From assembly GCA_949292785.1 (NCBI GenBank), contig CASFBK010000001.1, forward strand, positions 1-64,000: a DNA stretch of 64,000 nucleotides, written 5' to 3'. Below, piece after piece: positions 1-7,401 of the stretch. The position numbers and the translations under genes were made by a program. Position 1 is the first letter of the stretch; every line of letters begins with the position of its first letter. The notes under the pieces are model-generated. The model was not told the DNA's origin. It did not search any database and saw nothing but the letters and a program-made list of their open reading frames with translations. The DNA comes from an uncultured Eubacteriales bacterium (GTDB lineage Bacteria > Bacillota > Clostridia > Lachnospirales > Lachnospiraceae).

Positions 1-39
1 GAATATATGAAAGGACACACAGAGAAGCGGAGCTTTTGG

Positions 40-76
40 CAAGTTAAAACGGGGAGAAATTTCTCATTTTAACTTG
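40..76. repeat. Inverted repeat, possible hairpin
   Basis: A 10-base arm, CAAGTTAAAA at 40-49, is repeated in inverted form as TTTTAACTTG at 67-76. A second palindrome, GAGAAATTTCTC, sits between them at 54-65. No T-run follows, so it is not a standard terminator. It could be the end of an upstream gene region, an operator or an RNA hairpin. Nothing else is supported between 77 and 198. Confidence 0.4.
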
Positions 77-198
77 TACTAAATCTTGACAGAGGACCAT
101 GAAAATTACGCAAAGGATTAAGTAGAGCATTTAGATAGACTAAAGTAGTGTGAAATTATGGGTTTACAATTTGTATATTCATTTTTTTATAACTAATA

Positions 199-228
199 TT
201 GACATACCACCCTGTGGGGTGGTATAAT
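199..228 (+). promoter_or_regulatory. Promoter with palindromic operator in the spacer
   Basis: A perfect -35 box TTGACA (199-204) and a perfect -10 box TATAAT (223-228) are separated by 18 bases. The spacer is filled by a near-perfect palindrome, ATACCACCC-TGTG-GGGTGGTAT (204-225), a 9-base arm each side of a 4-base centre. A G/C-rich tract flanked by TA ends, placed between the boxes, is the layout of CsoR/RcnR-type metal-sensing repressor operators. That family link is inferred, and no such regulator is in view. The promoter would drive the gene at 281. Confidence 0.7.
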
Positions 229-280
229 AAAATCATAGTAAAGGAAACGAAACAATAAGCTAAAAATAGGAGGAAAAAGA

Positions 281-535
281 ATGAATAACATAGTGAAAAA
301 GGCATATGAAATGCAGGAAGAAGAATACAAGGGATATATCCCAGAATTAGAAGAAGGGGAAATATGCGAGATTAATGATGTATGGGATGGAAATGGAGAT
401 ATTAAGGAAATAGGAACATCTTATAGTTATCAACTTACAGATACAGATTGGATAAACTATGAATGGGAAGTATTAGAGGAAAAAGAAGAAGAATTAGATA
501 CGGTAATTAAAATAAATAAAATTGAGTTGTTATAA
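281..535 (+). CDS. Hypothetical acidic protein, 84 aa
   Basis: Unrecognised small protein. It starts at ATG behind a good ribosome site (AGGAGG, 8 bases before the start) and is the first gene after the promoter at 199-228. The product is very acidic, with Glu-rich stretches near both ends, and has aromatic residues (Trp, Tyr) scattered through the middle. There is no signal peptide or membrane segment. It ends 11 bases before the next gene, so the two are probably co-transcribed. Similar short acidic proteins are common in conjugative elements and prophages, but no function can be assigned. Confidence 0.6.
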   Translation: MNNIVKKAYEMQEEEYKGYIPELEEGEICEINDVWDGNGDIKEIGTSYSYQLTDTDWINYEWEVLEEKEEELDTVIKINKIELL

Positions 536-546
536 GGAGAAGAATA

Positions 547-1554
547 ATGATACAACAGGCAATAGAAATGATTGGATCAGATAATATTGAGAACGTGGCT
601 TTAAATTGCCATAAAGCCATGCGTGGGTGTTATGTAATTGTTTCCGATAATAGGGATTACAAGATTATAAATGAAAGGAGGGTAGACTTTAATTCAAAAT
701 ATGCGGGAATGGATTTTTATAGTTCACTTATTAGTGTTAATAAGCCAATCGCAAGCAAGCTGATACAGAGCAATAACTATTTTACATTTTTTTGCAGAAA
801 CACAGAAAAATTGACCAGTGAAGATATAGAAAAATATTATGAGAAGCTGGAGATTCCAGAAAAATATAAATGGTTCTGTGAATGGATAAAAGACAATATA
901 AAAAGATTGGGAAAAGAGCATAAAGGGGAAATTATAAAGGTATTTTTTTCGGGAACTCGTGAAGAATATAGGAAACTGGGGATGAAATATTGGATGGAAA
1001 AAGCTATTTCCTATACAAAATATAGTAATGAATTAGGTGCACCGTATGGAATATCCGTGAGCGCAAAAAAACCATATTCAATATCGAGAGTATCTGCACC
1101 TCTTTATACAAAAGAAGAATGTCTGAAAGTAAAATTTTTTTATGATATATTAAAAGGGCTTTTAAGAAGGGGATATAATTATCTTTATATTGACGATAAA
1201 GGTATTTACCCGGCAAATAAAGATATTCCTCCAACAAAACACAGGATACTTGGTGGGATTTTTTTTGCATTTACAATGGATTCTAAAGGACAGATAATAA
1301 TACAAGATATGGAATCTGTGATAAACTACAACAGGTTTTTAATTGAAAATAGAAAAGAAAATGAAACAGGAAAGAACAGGATAAGGGAGATAAGAGAAGA
1401 AAAGGGAATGAGTAGAGCTGAATTAGCAAGAAAATCTGGGGTTCCACTTCGTACTTTGGAAAATTGGGAATATCAGATAAAACAGCCTACTGATGTAAAG
1501 CAACTGGATAAAGTGGCGAGAGTATTAGAGGTACTAATAGAAGATTTGATTTAG
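547..1554 (+). CDS. Hypothetical protein with C-terminal XRE helix-turn-helix
   Basis: A 335-residue protein in two parts. Residues 1 to about 275 match no family I recognise; the region is rich in Lys, Tyr and Phe. Residues from about 279 to the end form a lambda-repressor-type (XRE) helix-turn-helix: IREIREEKGMSRAELARKSG is followed by a recognition-helix segment with RTLENWE. The domain sits at the C-terminus, whereas small phage repressors carry it at the N-terminus. The start ATG has the ribosome site AAGGAGA. The layout suggests a DNA-binding protein whose N-terminal half senses or acts on something, possibly controlling the element; that is inference. Confidence 0.65.
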   Translation: MIQQAIEMIGSDNIENVALNCHKAMRGCYVIVSDNRDYKIINERRVDFNSKYAGMDFYSSLISVNKPIASKLIQSNNYFTFFCRNTEKLTSEDIEKYYEKLEIPEKYKWFCEWIKDNIKRLGKEHKGEIIKVFFSGTREEYRKLGMKYWMEKAISYTKYSNELGAPYGISVSAKKPYSISRVSAPLYTKEECLKVKFFYDILKGLLRRGYNYLYIDDKGIYPANKDIPPTKHRILGGIFFAFTMDSKGQIIIQDMESVINYNRFLIENRKENETGKNRIREIREEKGMSRAELARKSGVPLRTLENWEYQIKQPTDVKQLDKVARVLEVLIEDLI

Positions 1555-1651
1555 TTCGGCTTCACAAATAACAGTATAAATGGAATAAATTACCAGTGAA
1601 AGGTAAATTATGGAGGTGTATAATTAAAAATAAGGAAGGAGTGAATGATAT

Positions 1652-2062
1652 ATGTACGATATTAGAAACCTAAAAAAAGGAGATATATTTTATGAGGTTT
1701 ACGAAGGTTCGACTATATTGAAATGTAGAGTGACGGGAGAGAAGGTAAAAAGTAAATCTGAACCGCCTGTAGAAAATATGGTAGTAGAATGGAAAACAGT
1801 GTGGGATAAAAGAGAAGAATTTTTTAGGACAGGATTAAAAGAACCGGCAGAACATGAGTATTATTTTGACAATGAAAAAGAGGCTAGAGAATATTATAAT
1901 AAAAGTATTGAAAAGTTAGGAGAAGGGCTTGATAATATAGAAATTTTATTGCGACGGCTATATGAAAAAGCATACGGAGAAGATAATACAATGGAGAGCT
2001 TTCTTTTTGCTATGGCGATAGAAAAATACATAGGAAGTTTGAAAGAAAAAAAGGATGTTTAG
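1652..2062 (+). CDS. Hypothetical protein, 136 aa
   Basis: Unrecognised soluble protein starting at ATG behind GGAAGGAGTGA. The N-terminal third is probably a small beta-barrel (KKGDIFYEVYEG, then KCRVTGEK). The C-terminal half is charged and helical (EAREYYNKSIEKLGEGLDNI). No signal peptide, transmembrane segment or metal-binding motif is visible. It lies between the XRE protein and a cysteine-rich micro-ORF and uses the same A/T-rich codons as its neighbours. Function unknown; likely accessory cargo. Confidence 0.55.
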   Translation: MYDIRNLKKGDIFYEVYEGSTILKCRVTGEKVKSKSEPPVENMVVEWKTVWDKREEFFRTGLKEPAEHEYYFDNEKEAREYYNKSIEKLGEGLDNIEILLRRLYEKAYGEDNTMESFLFAMAIEKYIGSLKEKKDV

Positions 2063-2143
2063 GTGTATTGACACAAGAATTACCTTATGTCAAAATATAT
2101 ATGAAATAGTTGTCATGGATAATATAAAGAAAGTGGTGAAAAA

Positions 2144-2305
2144 ATGAATGCACCAGTCAATAAAAAATGTGAAAAATGTACAGAATTTATAGGAGGGCAG
2201 AAGTGTCAATGTAAAACATGTGCAATAAATGATATTTGTGAAATGGCGCAGGATGAGAATTGCGCTATAAATCTGGTATGTCAGAGATATGTGGAAAGAA
2301 GATAG
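2144..2305 (+). CDS. Small cysteine-rich protein, 53 aa
   Basis: A short reading frame starting at ATG 2144 and stopping at TAG 2303-2305. The product has 8 cysteines in 53 residues, at positions 9, 12, 21, 23, 26, 32, 40 and 46. The N-terminal part reads CEKCTEF then KCQCKTC, a spacing suited to zinc or iron-sulfur binding. The upstream ribosome site is weak (AAGTGGTGA). The cysteine regularity and the fit between the neighbouring genes argue for a real gene. It could be a small zinc-ribbon or metal-chelating protein. I do not recognise the family. Confidence 0.5.
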   Translation: MNAPVNKKCEKCTEFIGGQKCQCKTCAINDICEMAQDENCAINLVCQRYVERR

Positions 2306-2326
2306 AATAAGGTTGGAGGAATTTTA

Positions 2327-2536
2327 ATGACGAAGAAAGAAGCTGCTGTGATAGAAACATATACGGGAATAGCAATGTTATCTGGAGAGAATAGAGCGAT
2401 AGTAGATAATTACCATGAAGAATTAATGGGAAGAAAGATATTTACACATGAATACGGTAATCCGGAGATGCTGAAAAAGTTAAGAGAACTAAGTAAGACA
2501 GAATTTATGGAAATATGCAAAAACTTGACAGATTAG
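2327..2536 (+). CDS. Small conserved protein of mobile elements, 69 aa
   Basis: A 69-residue protein starting at ATG behind GGAGG. The sequence begins MTKKEAAVIETYTGIAML and contains a motif around residues 33-45 (EELMGRKIFTHEY). From memory this pattern recurs in small proteins of Firmicutes prophages and conjugative elements, where no function is established; no search was possible. It is the last gene of the accessory block and is followed at once by a strong terminator. Confidence 0.6.
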   Translation: MTKKEAAVIETYTGIAMLSGENRAIVDNYHEELMGRKIFTHEYGNPEMLKKLRELSKTEFMEICKNLTD

Positions 2537-2539
2537 AAA

Positions 2540-2575
2540 AAAATAAAAGTCACATTCCTGTGACTTTTATTTTTG
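2540..2575. terminator. Bidirectional terminator
   Basis: A 15-base perfect stem (AAAATAAAAGTCACA with its complement) and a 4-base TTCC loop, with an A-run on the left and a T-run on the right. It can end transcription from the accessory genes on the + strand and from the cotJ genes on the - strand. Confidence 0.85.
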
Positions 2576-2593
2576 GGTTTATTATGGATAACA

Positions 2594-2800
2594 TCAGCGC
2601 GCAAGCTCTTCCGTTCCGATATCGGTAAGCAGCCCGGCAACTTCTTTGTAAGGCATGGTATAACGCTGGGACAGATAACGCATAGATGCTGCCAGCTCTC
2701 CATCCGGACCACCGAACTGACTGATAATGACCTGTGCTATCTGCGGGTTAGTCTGAGTAATATTTACCGGATATTGTAATCGTTTTTCATAATTCCACAT
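2594..2800 (-). pseudogene. cotJC: Truncated spore coat protein CotJC (N-terminal third)
   Basis: The ATG at 2800 overlaps the cotJB stop (TAATG) and has a good AAGGAGG site inside cotJB. The 68-residue product starts MWNYEKRLQYPVN and contains GGPDGELAASMRYLSQRY and LLTDIGTEELA, the standard N-terminus of CotJC, a manganese-catalase-like coat protein. Family members are about 190-200 residues. Here the frame stops after GTEELAR, where others continue with a His-containing helix. Most metal ligands and the C-terminal two thirds are missing. The break coincides with the edge of the AT-rich accessory block, so an insertion is the likely cause. The fragment is unlikely to be functional unless the insert excises. 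Confidence 0.8.
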
Positions 2801-3075
2801 TAGCAGTAACCTCCTTCCCAAGGCATAGGCTGGGTAGACCACAGCCATTTCTGATCCGGCATGGCGGTGTCTATGGTAAGAGGTCCGTAAAGCTGTTCAT
2901 ATTCCGCTAATGCTCTGGTACGTGCCTCACGAAAATGGTTAAAGTAGGCAATCGCATCCTGATCCGTAGGATGGGTGTCCAGATAAAGAATAATATCATT
3001 TACAGCAAAGCTTACCATATTAATCCATTGAAATAATTTAATCTGTTCCATTTGATTTCCTGGGGTTCCTCTCAT
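2800..3075 (-). CDS. cotJB: Spore coat protein CotJB
   Basis: Product of 91 residues with the CotJB signature: FAVNDIILYLDTHPTDQDAI, then YEQLYGPLTID and a Trp-rich end (QKWLWSTQPMPWEGG). CotJB is a structural inner-coat component of the endospore, made with CotJA and CotJC. I start it at ATG 3075, which overlaps the cotJA stop as ATGA and has GGGAGG nine bases upstream. A TTG three codons earlier is in frame but lies too close to that ribosome site. The 1-base junction with cotJC shows translational coupling. Confidence 0.9.
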   Translation of the reverse strand: MRGTPGNQMEQIKLFQWINMVSFAVNDIILYLDTHPTDQDAIAYFNHFREARTRALAEYEQLYGPLTIDTAMPDQKWLWSTQPMPWEGGYC

Positions 3076-3356
3076 CGTGGACAACCTCCCTTCCCATAAA
3101 ATGGTTTATTTAATTCCGGGAAGATAGTTCCGTATTGAAGCGCTTTGTCTGGCTCATAGACTTCACGGAAATATTGCCACGGAACATATGCCATAGCTAC
3201 GGGCATATCTGATAGTGGGTCAGCGTTCCTGTTGCAGGAGCGGGGCATAGGAGAACGCATAGCAGCAGTGCGTGGTCTCTGGTAAGGCGCAGGCTGAATC
3301 GGTGTGTTGTTATTACAGCCGCATTCACTGGTAGGTGTATAATTACAATTTCCCAT
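3072..3356 (-). CDS. cotJA: Spore coat associated protein CotJA
   Basis: A 94-residue protein. The last 40 residues carry the CotJA core: MAYVPWQYFREVYEPDKALQ, then GTIFPELNKPFYGKGG. The N-terminus is a low-complexity, Cys/Asn/Pro/Arg-rich extension. CotJA is the first protein of the cotJ operon and is needed for assembly of the coat layer that includes CotJC. The start ATG has AAAGGA eight bases upstream. I could not identify a confident sigma-E promoter in the 190 bases upstream. The operon shows the host makes spores, or descends from a spore former. Confidence 0.9.
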   Translation of the reverse strand: MGNCNYTPTSECGCNNNTPIQPAPYQRPRTAAMRSPMPRSCNRNADPLSDMPVAMAYVPWQYFREVYEPDKALQYGTIFPELNKPFYGKGGCPR

Positions 3357-3469
3357 GATGGTATCCTTTCATATTTCGTTGTTTATATATAAATATGAAA
3401 AAAAGAAAAATGTGTTATCAATGCATAAAAAGAGAATATTCCATATCGTATTTTTATGCAGAGTTTCTA

Positions 3470-3498
3470 TTGATAATGATTCTCAATTATCGTATAAT
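3470..3498 (+). promoter_or_regulatory. feoAB promoter overlapped by a Fur box
   Basis: A -35 box TTGATA (3470-3475) and a -10 box TATAAT (3493-3498) with a 17-base spacer. Overlapping the -35 and spacer, TGATAATGATTCTCA (3471-3485) matches the 7-1-7 Fur consensus TGATAATNATTATCA at all but one defined position, and the dyad continues to 3491. Repression by Fe(II)-Fur would fit the ferrous iron transporter that follows. Confidence 0.8.
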
Positions 3499-3545
3499 TT
3501 TTTGGTAAGAAAAAGAAACTATAGTTATAGGGATGAGGAAAAAAC

Positions 3546-3797
3546 ATGACGATTTTAGAAGGAACGGTCAGAGAAAACTATATCGTGACAGACATCCGCA
3601 TGGAAGAAAATATCACGAGACGTTTAGAGGCGCTGGGAATCAATAGCGGCACGCACTTAAAATTGATGAATCGTAAGAAAAATGGAACGGTAATTATAAA
3701 GGTCAGAGGAACACGATGGGCAGTAGGAAGAGACATTGCAGTTGGGATTGAAGTGACACCCGGGGAAATGGAGGAAAACATTCATGGAAGCCATTAG
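3546..3797 (+). CDS. feoA: Ferrous iron transport protein A
   Basis: An 83-residue SH3-like protein of the FeoA family, with the pattern RRLEALGINSGTHLKLMNRK followed by a GTVIIKVRGTRWAVGRDIA strand region. FeoA is a small cytoplasmic partner needed for FeoB-driven Fe(II) uptake. It overlaps the start of feoB by 14 bases, which implies coupled translation. Expression is probably Fur-controlled from the site at 3470-3498. The C-terminus is slightly extended and acidic. No feoC follows. Confidence 0.93.
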   Translation: MTILEGTVRENYIVTDIRMEENITRRLEALGINSGTHLKLMNRKKNGTVIIKVRGTRWAVGRDIAVGIEVTPGEMEENIHGSH

Positions 3798-5769
3798 GGT
3801 AGGTTTTGTAGGCAATCCAAACTGTGGAAAGACTACACTTTTTAATGCATATACGGGAGCAAATTTAAAGGTAGCCAACTGGCCCGGAGTTACGGTAGAG
3901 CGAGTAGAAGGAGAGACTGCTTATAAAGGACAACCATTAAAATTAATTGATTTGCCCGGAATATACAGTCTTACTTCTTATTCCATCGAAGAAAAAGTAT
4001 CACGAAAATGTATTATGAATAATGAAGTAGATGTCATTATCAATGTGGTAGATGCATCTGCTTTGGAAAGAAATCTTTATTTGACCATGCAGCTTTTGGA
4101 ATTAGGAAAGCCTGTGATTCTGGCATTAAATATGATGGATATTGTAGAAGAACGGGGAATGGAAATTGATTTACATCGTTTGCCGGAAATGCTTGGTGGA
4201 ATTCCGGTGGTTCCGGTATCTGCAAGAAAACGAACCGGGCTTGACGTATTGATGCATGCGGTAGTCCATCACTATGAAGAAAAGCATAAACCGGATGTGG
4301 TACGGTATCAGAAATATTTGGAAGAAAAGATTGCAGTGCTGGCACAAAAAGTAGAAGAAACCTATGGAATAAAAGAAAATCAGCGGTGGTATGCAATTAA
4401 GCTGTTGGCAAATGATGAGGAGATTCAGAAGGAATATCCCATTGATGATAGTGAAATACTGGACCGCAGCTATGAAAAGGATATTATCAATCAAAAATAT
4501 GATTACATAGAGGAAATCATAGAAGATACCTTGTTTTACAAATCGGAAAAGTCTGCTTTTACCGATAAAGTAGACGAAGTGCTCACCCATCCATTTTGGG
4601 GCATGCCTATTTTTTTCGGTGTTATGGCAGTGGTATTTTTCCTGACCTTTTTTGTGGGAGATGCATTAAAGGGTGTATTTGAAATTGCACTGGACAATAT
4701 TTCTAATGGAGCCTTGCAGCTGTTAGAGCAATTAAAGGTAGCACCGTGGCTGACTTCTCTGATTGTAGACGGAATTATTGCCGGAGTAGGCGGTATTTTA
4801 ACCTTTTTGCCGAACATATTCATTTTGTTTCTGGCGTTAGCATTTTTAGAGGACAGCGGGTATATGGCAAGAGTTGCCTATGTGATGGACGGATTAATGG
4901 GGCGTTTAGGGTTATCCGGAAAAGCATTTCTTCCGATGGTATTAGGGTTTGGATGTACCGTTCCGGCAATCATGGCAACCCGTGCACTGGAAAAGGAAAA
5001 GGACAGAAGAAGAACCATTCTTATTACGCCATTTATGTCCTGTTCTGCAAGACTTCCGATTTATGTACTATTTGCAGAGATGTTTTTTGGAAATTATGCT
5101 ATGTTAGCAGCCTTTTCCATGTATATCATCGGAATGGTGGCAGCAATCGTGGTAGCCCTTGTGATTCACAGGGTAGAGACTCATACTGCACATCAAAATT
5201 TATTGATAGAGCTGCCGGAGTATAAGACACCCAATGCCAGAACAATCGCCGTATATGTGTGGGAGAAGGTAAAGGATTATCTGACTAAGGCGGGAACCAC
5301 GATTTTTGTAGCCTCTATTATCATCTGGTTTTTATTAAATTTCGGTATACATGGTATGGTAAGCGATGTATCTGACAGCTTTGGCGCTATCTTAGGACAT
5401 TGGATGGAACCGATTTTAGCCCCGGCAGGATTGGGGATGTGGCAGATAGGAGTAGCATTGATTTCCGGTATTTCTGCAAAGGAAGTAGTTGTGTCCAGCT
5501 TCTGCGTTCTGTTTGGAATCGGAAATGCCAATTCTGCTGCAGGAATGATGACGTTGACCAGTCAGCTTGCAGAGGTAGGATTTGGACCGCTGAATGCGTA
5601 TTGTATGATGATATTTTGTCTGTTATATGTGCCCTGTGCAGCAACCATCGGAACCATAAAAAAGGAGACATATTCCTGGAAGTTCACGTTGAAGATGATA
5701 TTATTTCAGATTTTGACTGCATGGTGCGTTTCCACATTAGTATATCAAATCGGGTCACGTTTGATATAG
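3784..5769 (+). CDS. feoB: Ferrous iron transport GTPase FeoB
   Basis: A 661-residue inner-membrane Fe(II) transporter with an N-terminal G domain. Visible GTPase motifs: G1 GNPNCGKT (10-17), the G2 threonine at 37 in WPGVTVE, G3 DLPG (56-59), G4 NMMD (116-119) and a G5-like SARK near 148. A helical GDI region follows. From about residue 265 on come several hydrophobic segments, including two gate-type repeats (GYMARVAYVMDGLMGRLGLSG; GISAKEVVVSS). It is shorter than the E. coli protein (773) but usual for Firmicutes. The start ATG lies within feoA behind GGAGG. Uptake of ferrous iron suits an anaerobe and the iron-rich hydrogenase encoded next. Confidence 0.97.
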   Translation: MEAIRVGFVGNPNCGKTTLFNAYTGANLKVANWPGVTVERVEGETAYKGQPLKLIDLPGIYSLTSYSIEEKVSRKCIMNNEVDVIINVVDASALERNLYLTMQLLELGKPVILALNMMDIVEERGMEIDLHRLPEMLGGIPVVPVSARKRTGLDVLMHAVVHHYEEKHKPDVVRYQKYLEEKIAVLAQKVEETYGIKENQRWYAIKLLANDEEIQKEYPIDDSEILDRSYEKDIINQKYDYIEEIIEDTLFYKSEKSAFTDKVDEVLTHPFWGMPIFFGVMAVVFFLTFFVGDALKGVFEIALDNISNGALQLLEQLKVAPWLTSLIVDGIIAGVGGILTFLPNIFILFLALAFLEDSGYMARVAYVMDGLMGRLGLSGKAFLPMVLGFGCTVPAIMATRALEKEKDRRRTILITPFMSCSARLPIYVLFAEMFFGNYAMLAAFSMYIIGMVAAIVVALVIHRVETHTAHQNLLIELPEYKTPNARTIAVYVWEKVKDYLTKAGTTIFVASIIIWFLLNFGIHGMVSDVSDSFGAILGHWMEPILAPAGLGMWQIGVALISGISAKEVVVSSFCVLFGIGNANSAAGMMTLTSQLAEVGFGPLNAYCMMIFCLLYVPCAATIGTIKKETYSWKFTLKMILFQILTAWCVSTLVYQIGSRLI

Positions 5770-5888
5770 GGTGTACATTATTGAATACATAGAAAAAACC
5801 CCTTGTAAAAGAGGGCTCTGTATGTTAAATTATAAGCGAAAACAAGAGTTTAAAATTAAAATAAAATTTAAATTACAGGAGGTTACAG

Positions 5889-7391
5889 ATGAGAGGAATT
5901 GATACTCCAGTAAACCAGTTGAGAAAACAGGTTTTTGTAGAAGTAGCAAAGGTTGCGTATGATTCTGACAACATCAACAATGACATTGAAGCAATCCCTT
6001 ACAAAATTACACCGGGGGATGAACCACGTTTTCGTGAAAGTATTTATCGGGAGCGTGCCATTGCATCTGAAAGAGTACGTCTTGCAATGGGTATGTCTTT
6101 AAGACCACAGGATAAGCCGGTACATATTACAGATGGTGTAGAGGAAAGTAATATTTCTGAGAAATACTATGAGCCGCCTCTGATGCAGGTCATTCCTTCC
6201 GCATGTAATTTTTGTGATGATAATAAATACGAAGTCAGCAATATGTGTCAGGGCTGTATTGCACATCCATGTATGGAAGTCTGTCCAAAGGGAGCAATCT
6301 CTCAGATAAATGGTCATGCAGTCATTGACCAGAGCAAATGTATCAAATGTGGTAAATGTAAGGCTGCCTGTCCATATGATGCCATTGCCAAAAAAGAGCG
6401 TCCATGTTCTAAGGCTTGTGGAGTGAAAGCTATTGAGACAGATGAGCAGGGAAGAGCAAAGATTAATATTGATAAGTGCGTTTCCTGTGGTCAGTGTATG
6501 GTAAGCTGTCCGTTCGGAGCGATAGCAGATAAATCCCAGATTTTCCAGCTGATTCGCTGTATGAAAGAGGGGGGCAAGGTAATTGCAGAGGTTGCACCGG
6601 CATATGTAGGACAGTTTGGTCCAAATGCTACCCCGGCACGTGTAAAAGCAGCATTGCTGCAGTTAGGATTTTCAGAAGTACATGAAGTTGCATTAGGAGC
6701 AGATATTGGAGCAGTAGCAGAAGCGCATCATTATGCAAATCATGTAGCAACCGGCGAGCTTCCGTTCCTTCTGACCTCCTGTTGTCCGGCATGGTCTATG
6801 CTTGCAAAGACACAGTTCCCGGATATGATTGAAAGTGTATCTTCTGAGCTGACACCGATGGTTGCGACTGCAAGAAGCATCAAGAAGAAAGAGCCGGATG
6901 CGCATGTGGTATTTATCGGACCTTGTGCTGCTAAGAAATTAGAGGCAATGAGAACAAGTGTCCGCAGTGACGTTGACTTTGTTATTACTTTTGAAGAGTT
7001 AGACGCTATGTTTGCGGCAAAGGGTATTGACCCACAGACCATAGAAGAAGCAGGCTCTATGCATGATGCGACCGGAGCAGGTCGTGGTTACGCAGTAGCC
7101 GGTGGTGTTGCCAAGGCAGTTACAGAGTGCGTCAAGGAATATTACCCGGATGTTGAGGTAAAGATTGAGCACGTAGAAGGTCTTGCAGAGTGTAAGAAGA
7201 CATTGATGCTTGCAAAGGCTGGTAAGATGAACGGATGCCTGATTGAAGGTATGGGATGTCCGGGTGGATGTGTTGCCGGAGCAGGTACCAACATTCCAAT
7301 CAATAAGGCTAAGATGGAAGTAGATAAGGCTGTTAAGGCTTCCAGTAAGTCCTTGCCATCGAGAGAATTAAGGGAGATTGAATTAGATTAA
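5889..7391 (+). CDS. Monomeric [FeFe] hydrogenase (group B type)
   Basis: A 500-residue iron-only hydrogenase. The three H-cluster motifs are present: L1 TSCCPAW (296-302), L2 GPCAAKK (344-350) and L3 EGMGCPGGC (453-461). Upstream lie cysteine clusters for accessory [4Fe-4S] centres: CNFCDDNK with CQGCIAHPCMEVC (106-132), then CIKCGKCKAAC (151-161) and CVSCGQCMVSC (197-207). The arrangement, with no 2Fe-2S plant-ferredoxin N-terminus, fits the group B/ferredoxin-linked hydrogenases of gut clostridia. The enzyme would reoxidise ferredoxin by making H2 in the cytoplasm. The start ATG has CAGGAGG seven bases upstream. The gene stands alone; no HydE/F/G maturases are in the window. No confident promoter was found in the 119-base gap after feoB. 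Confidence 0.93.
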   Translation: MRGIDTPVNQLRKQVFVEVAKVAYDSDNINNDIEAIPYKITPGDEPRFRESIYRERAIASERVRLAMGMSLRPQDKPVHITDGVEESNISEKYYEPPLMQVIPSACNFCDDNKYEVSNMCQGCIAHPCMEVCPKGAISQINGHAVIDQSKCIKCGKCKAACPYDAIAKKERPCSKACGVKAIETDEQGRAKINIDKCVSCGQCMVSCPFGAIADKSQIFQLIRCMKEGGKVIAEVAPAYVGQFGPNATPARVKAALLQLGFSEVHEVALGADIGAVAEAHHYANHVATGELPFLLTSCCPAWSMLAKTQFPDMIESVSSELTPMVATARSIKKKEPDAHVVFIGPCAAKKLEAMRTSVRSDVDFVITFEELDAMFAAKGIDPQTIEEAGSMHDATGAGRGYAVAGGVAKAVTECVKEYYPDVEVKIEHVEGLAECKKTLMLAKAGKMNGCLIEGMGCPGGCVAGAGTNIPINKAKMEVDKAVKASSKSLPSRELREIELD

Positions 7392-7401
7392 TACGAATAA
7401 C

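Larger units (their letters stand above)
1..2600. mobile_element. End of a putative integrated element in cotJC
   Basis: This block is visibly richer in A+T than what follows. It carries only short unrecognised genes and one XRE-type DNA-binding protein, all on the + strand. It ends at a terminator (2540-2575) about 20 bases before a truncated cotJC gene on the - strand. The cotJC reading frame is intact up to the conserved GTEELA motif and then runs into a foreign stop codon at 2594-2596, so the boundary is placed at about 2590-2602. No integrase, transposase or att repeat can be seen; these would lie left of the window. That it is an integrated element is an inference from the broken gene and the base composition. 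Confidence 0.5.

Noticed and set aside
86-120. TTGACA at 86-91 as a promoter
   Set aside because: The bases 17 downstream (CGCAAA) do not resemble a -10 box.
2068-2100. TTGACA at 2068-2073 as a promoter for the cysteine-rich gene
   Set aside because: No acceptable -10 box at 16-18 bases; the TATATA stretch is too far away.
3355-3549. 64-residue + strand reading frame upstream of feoA
   Set aside because: It covers the Fur box and promoter, has no proper ribosome site and a composition unlike a protein; treated as non-coding.
4746-5225. + strand frame inside feoB (159 codons)
   Set aside because: Out of frame with feoB and Arg/Cys/Ser-rich; feoB is continuous and complete.
5770-5888. Promoter for the hydrogenase at TTGTAA 5803-5808
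   Set aside because: The matching -10 (TAAATT) is weak and several equal alternatives exist, so no promoter was called.
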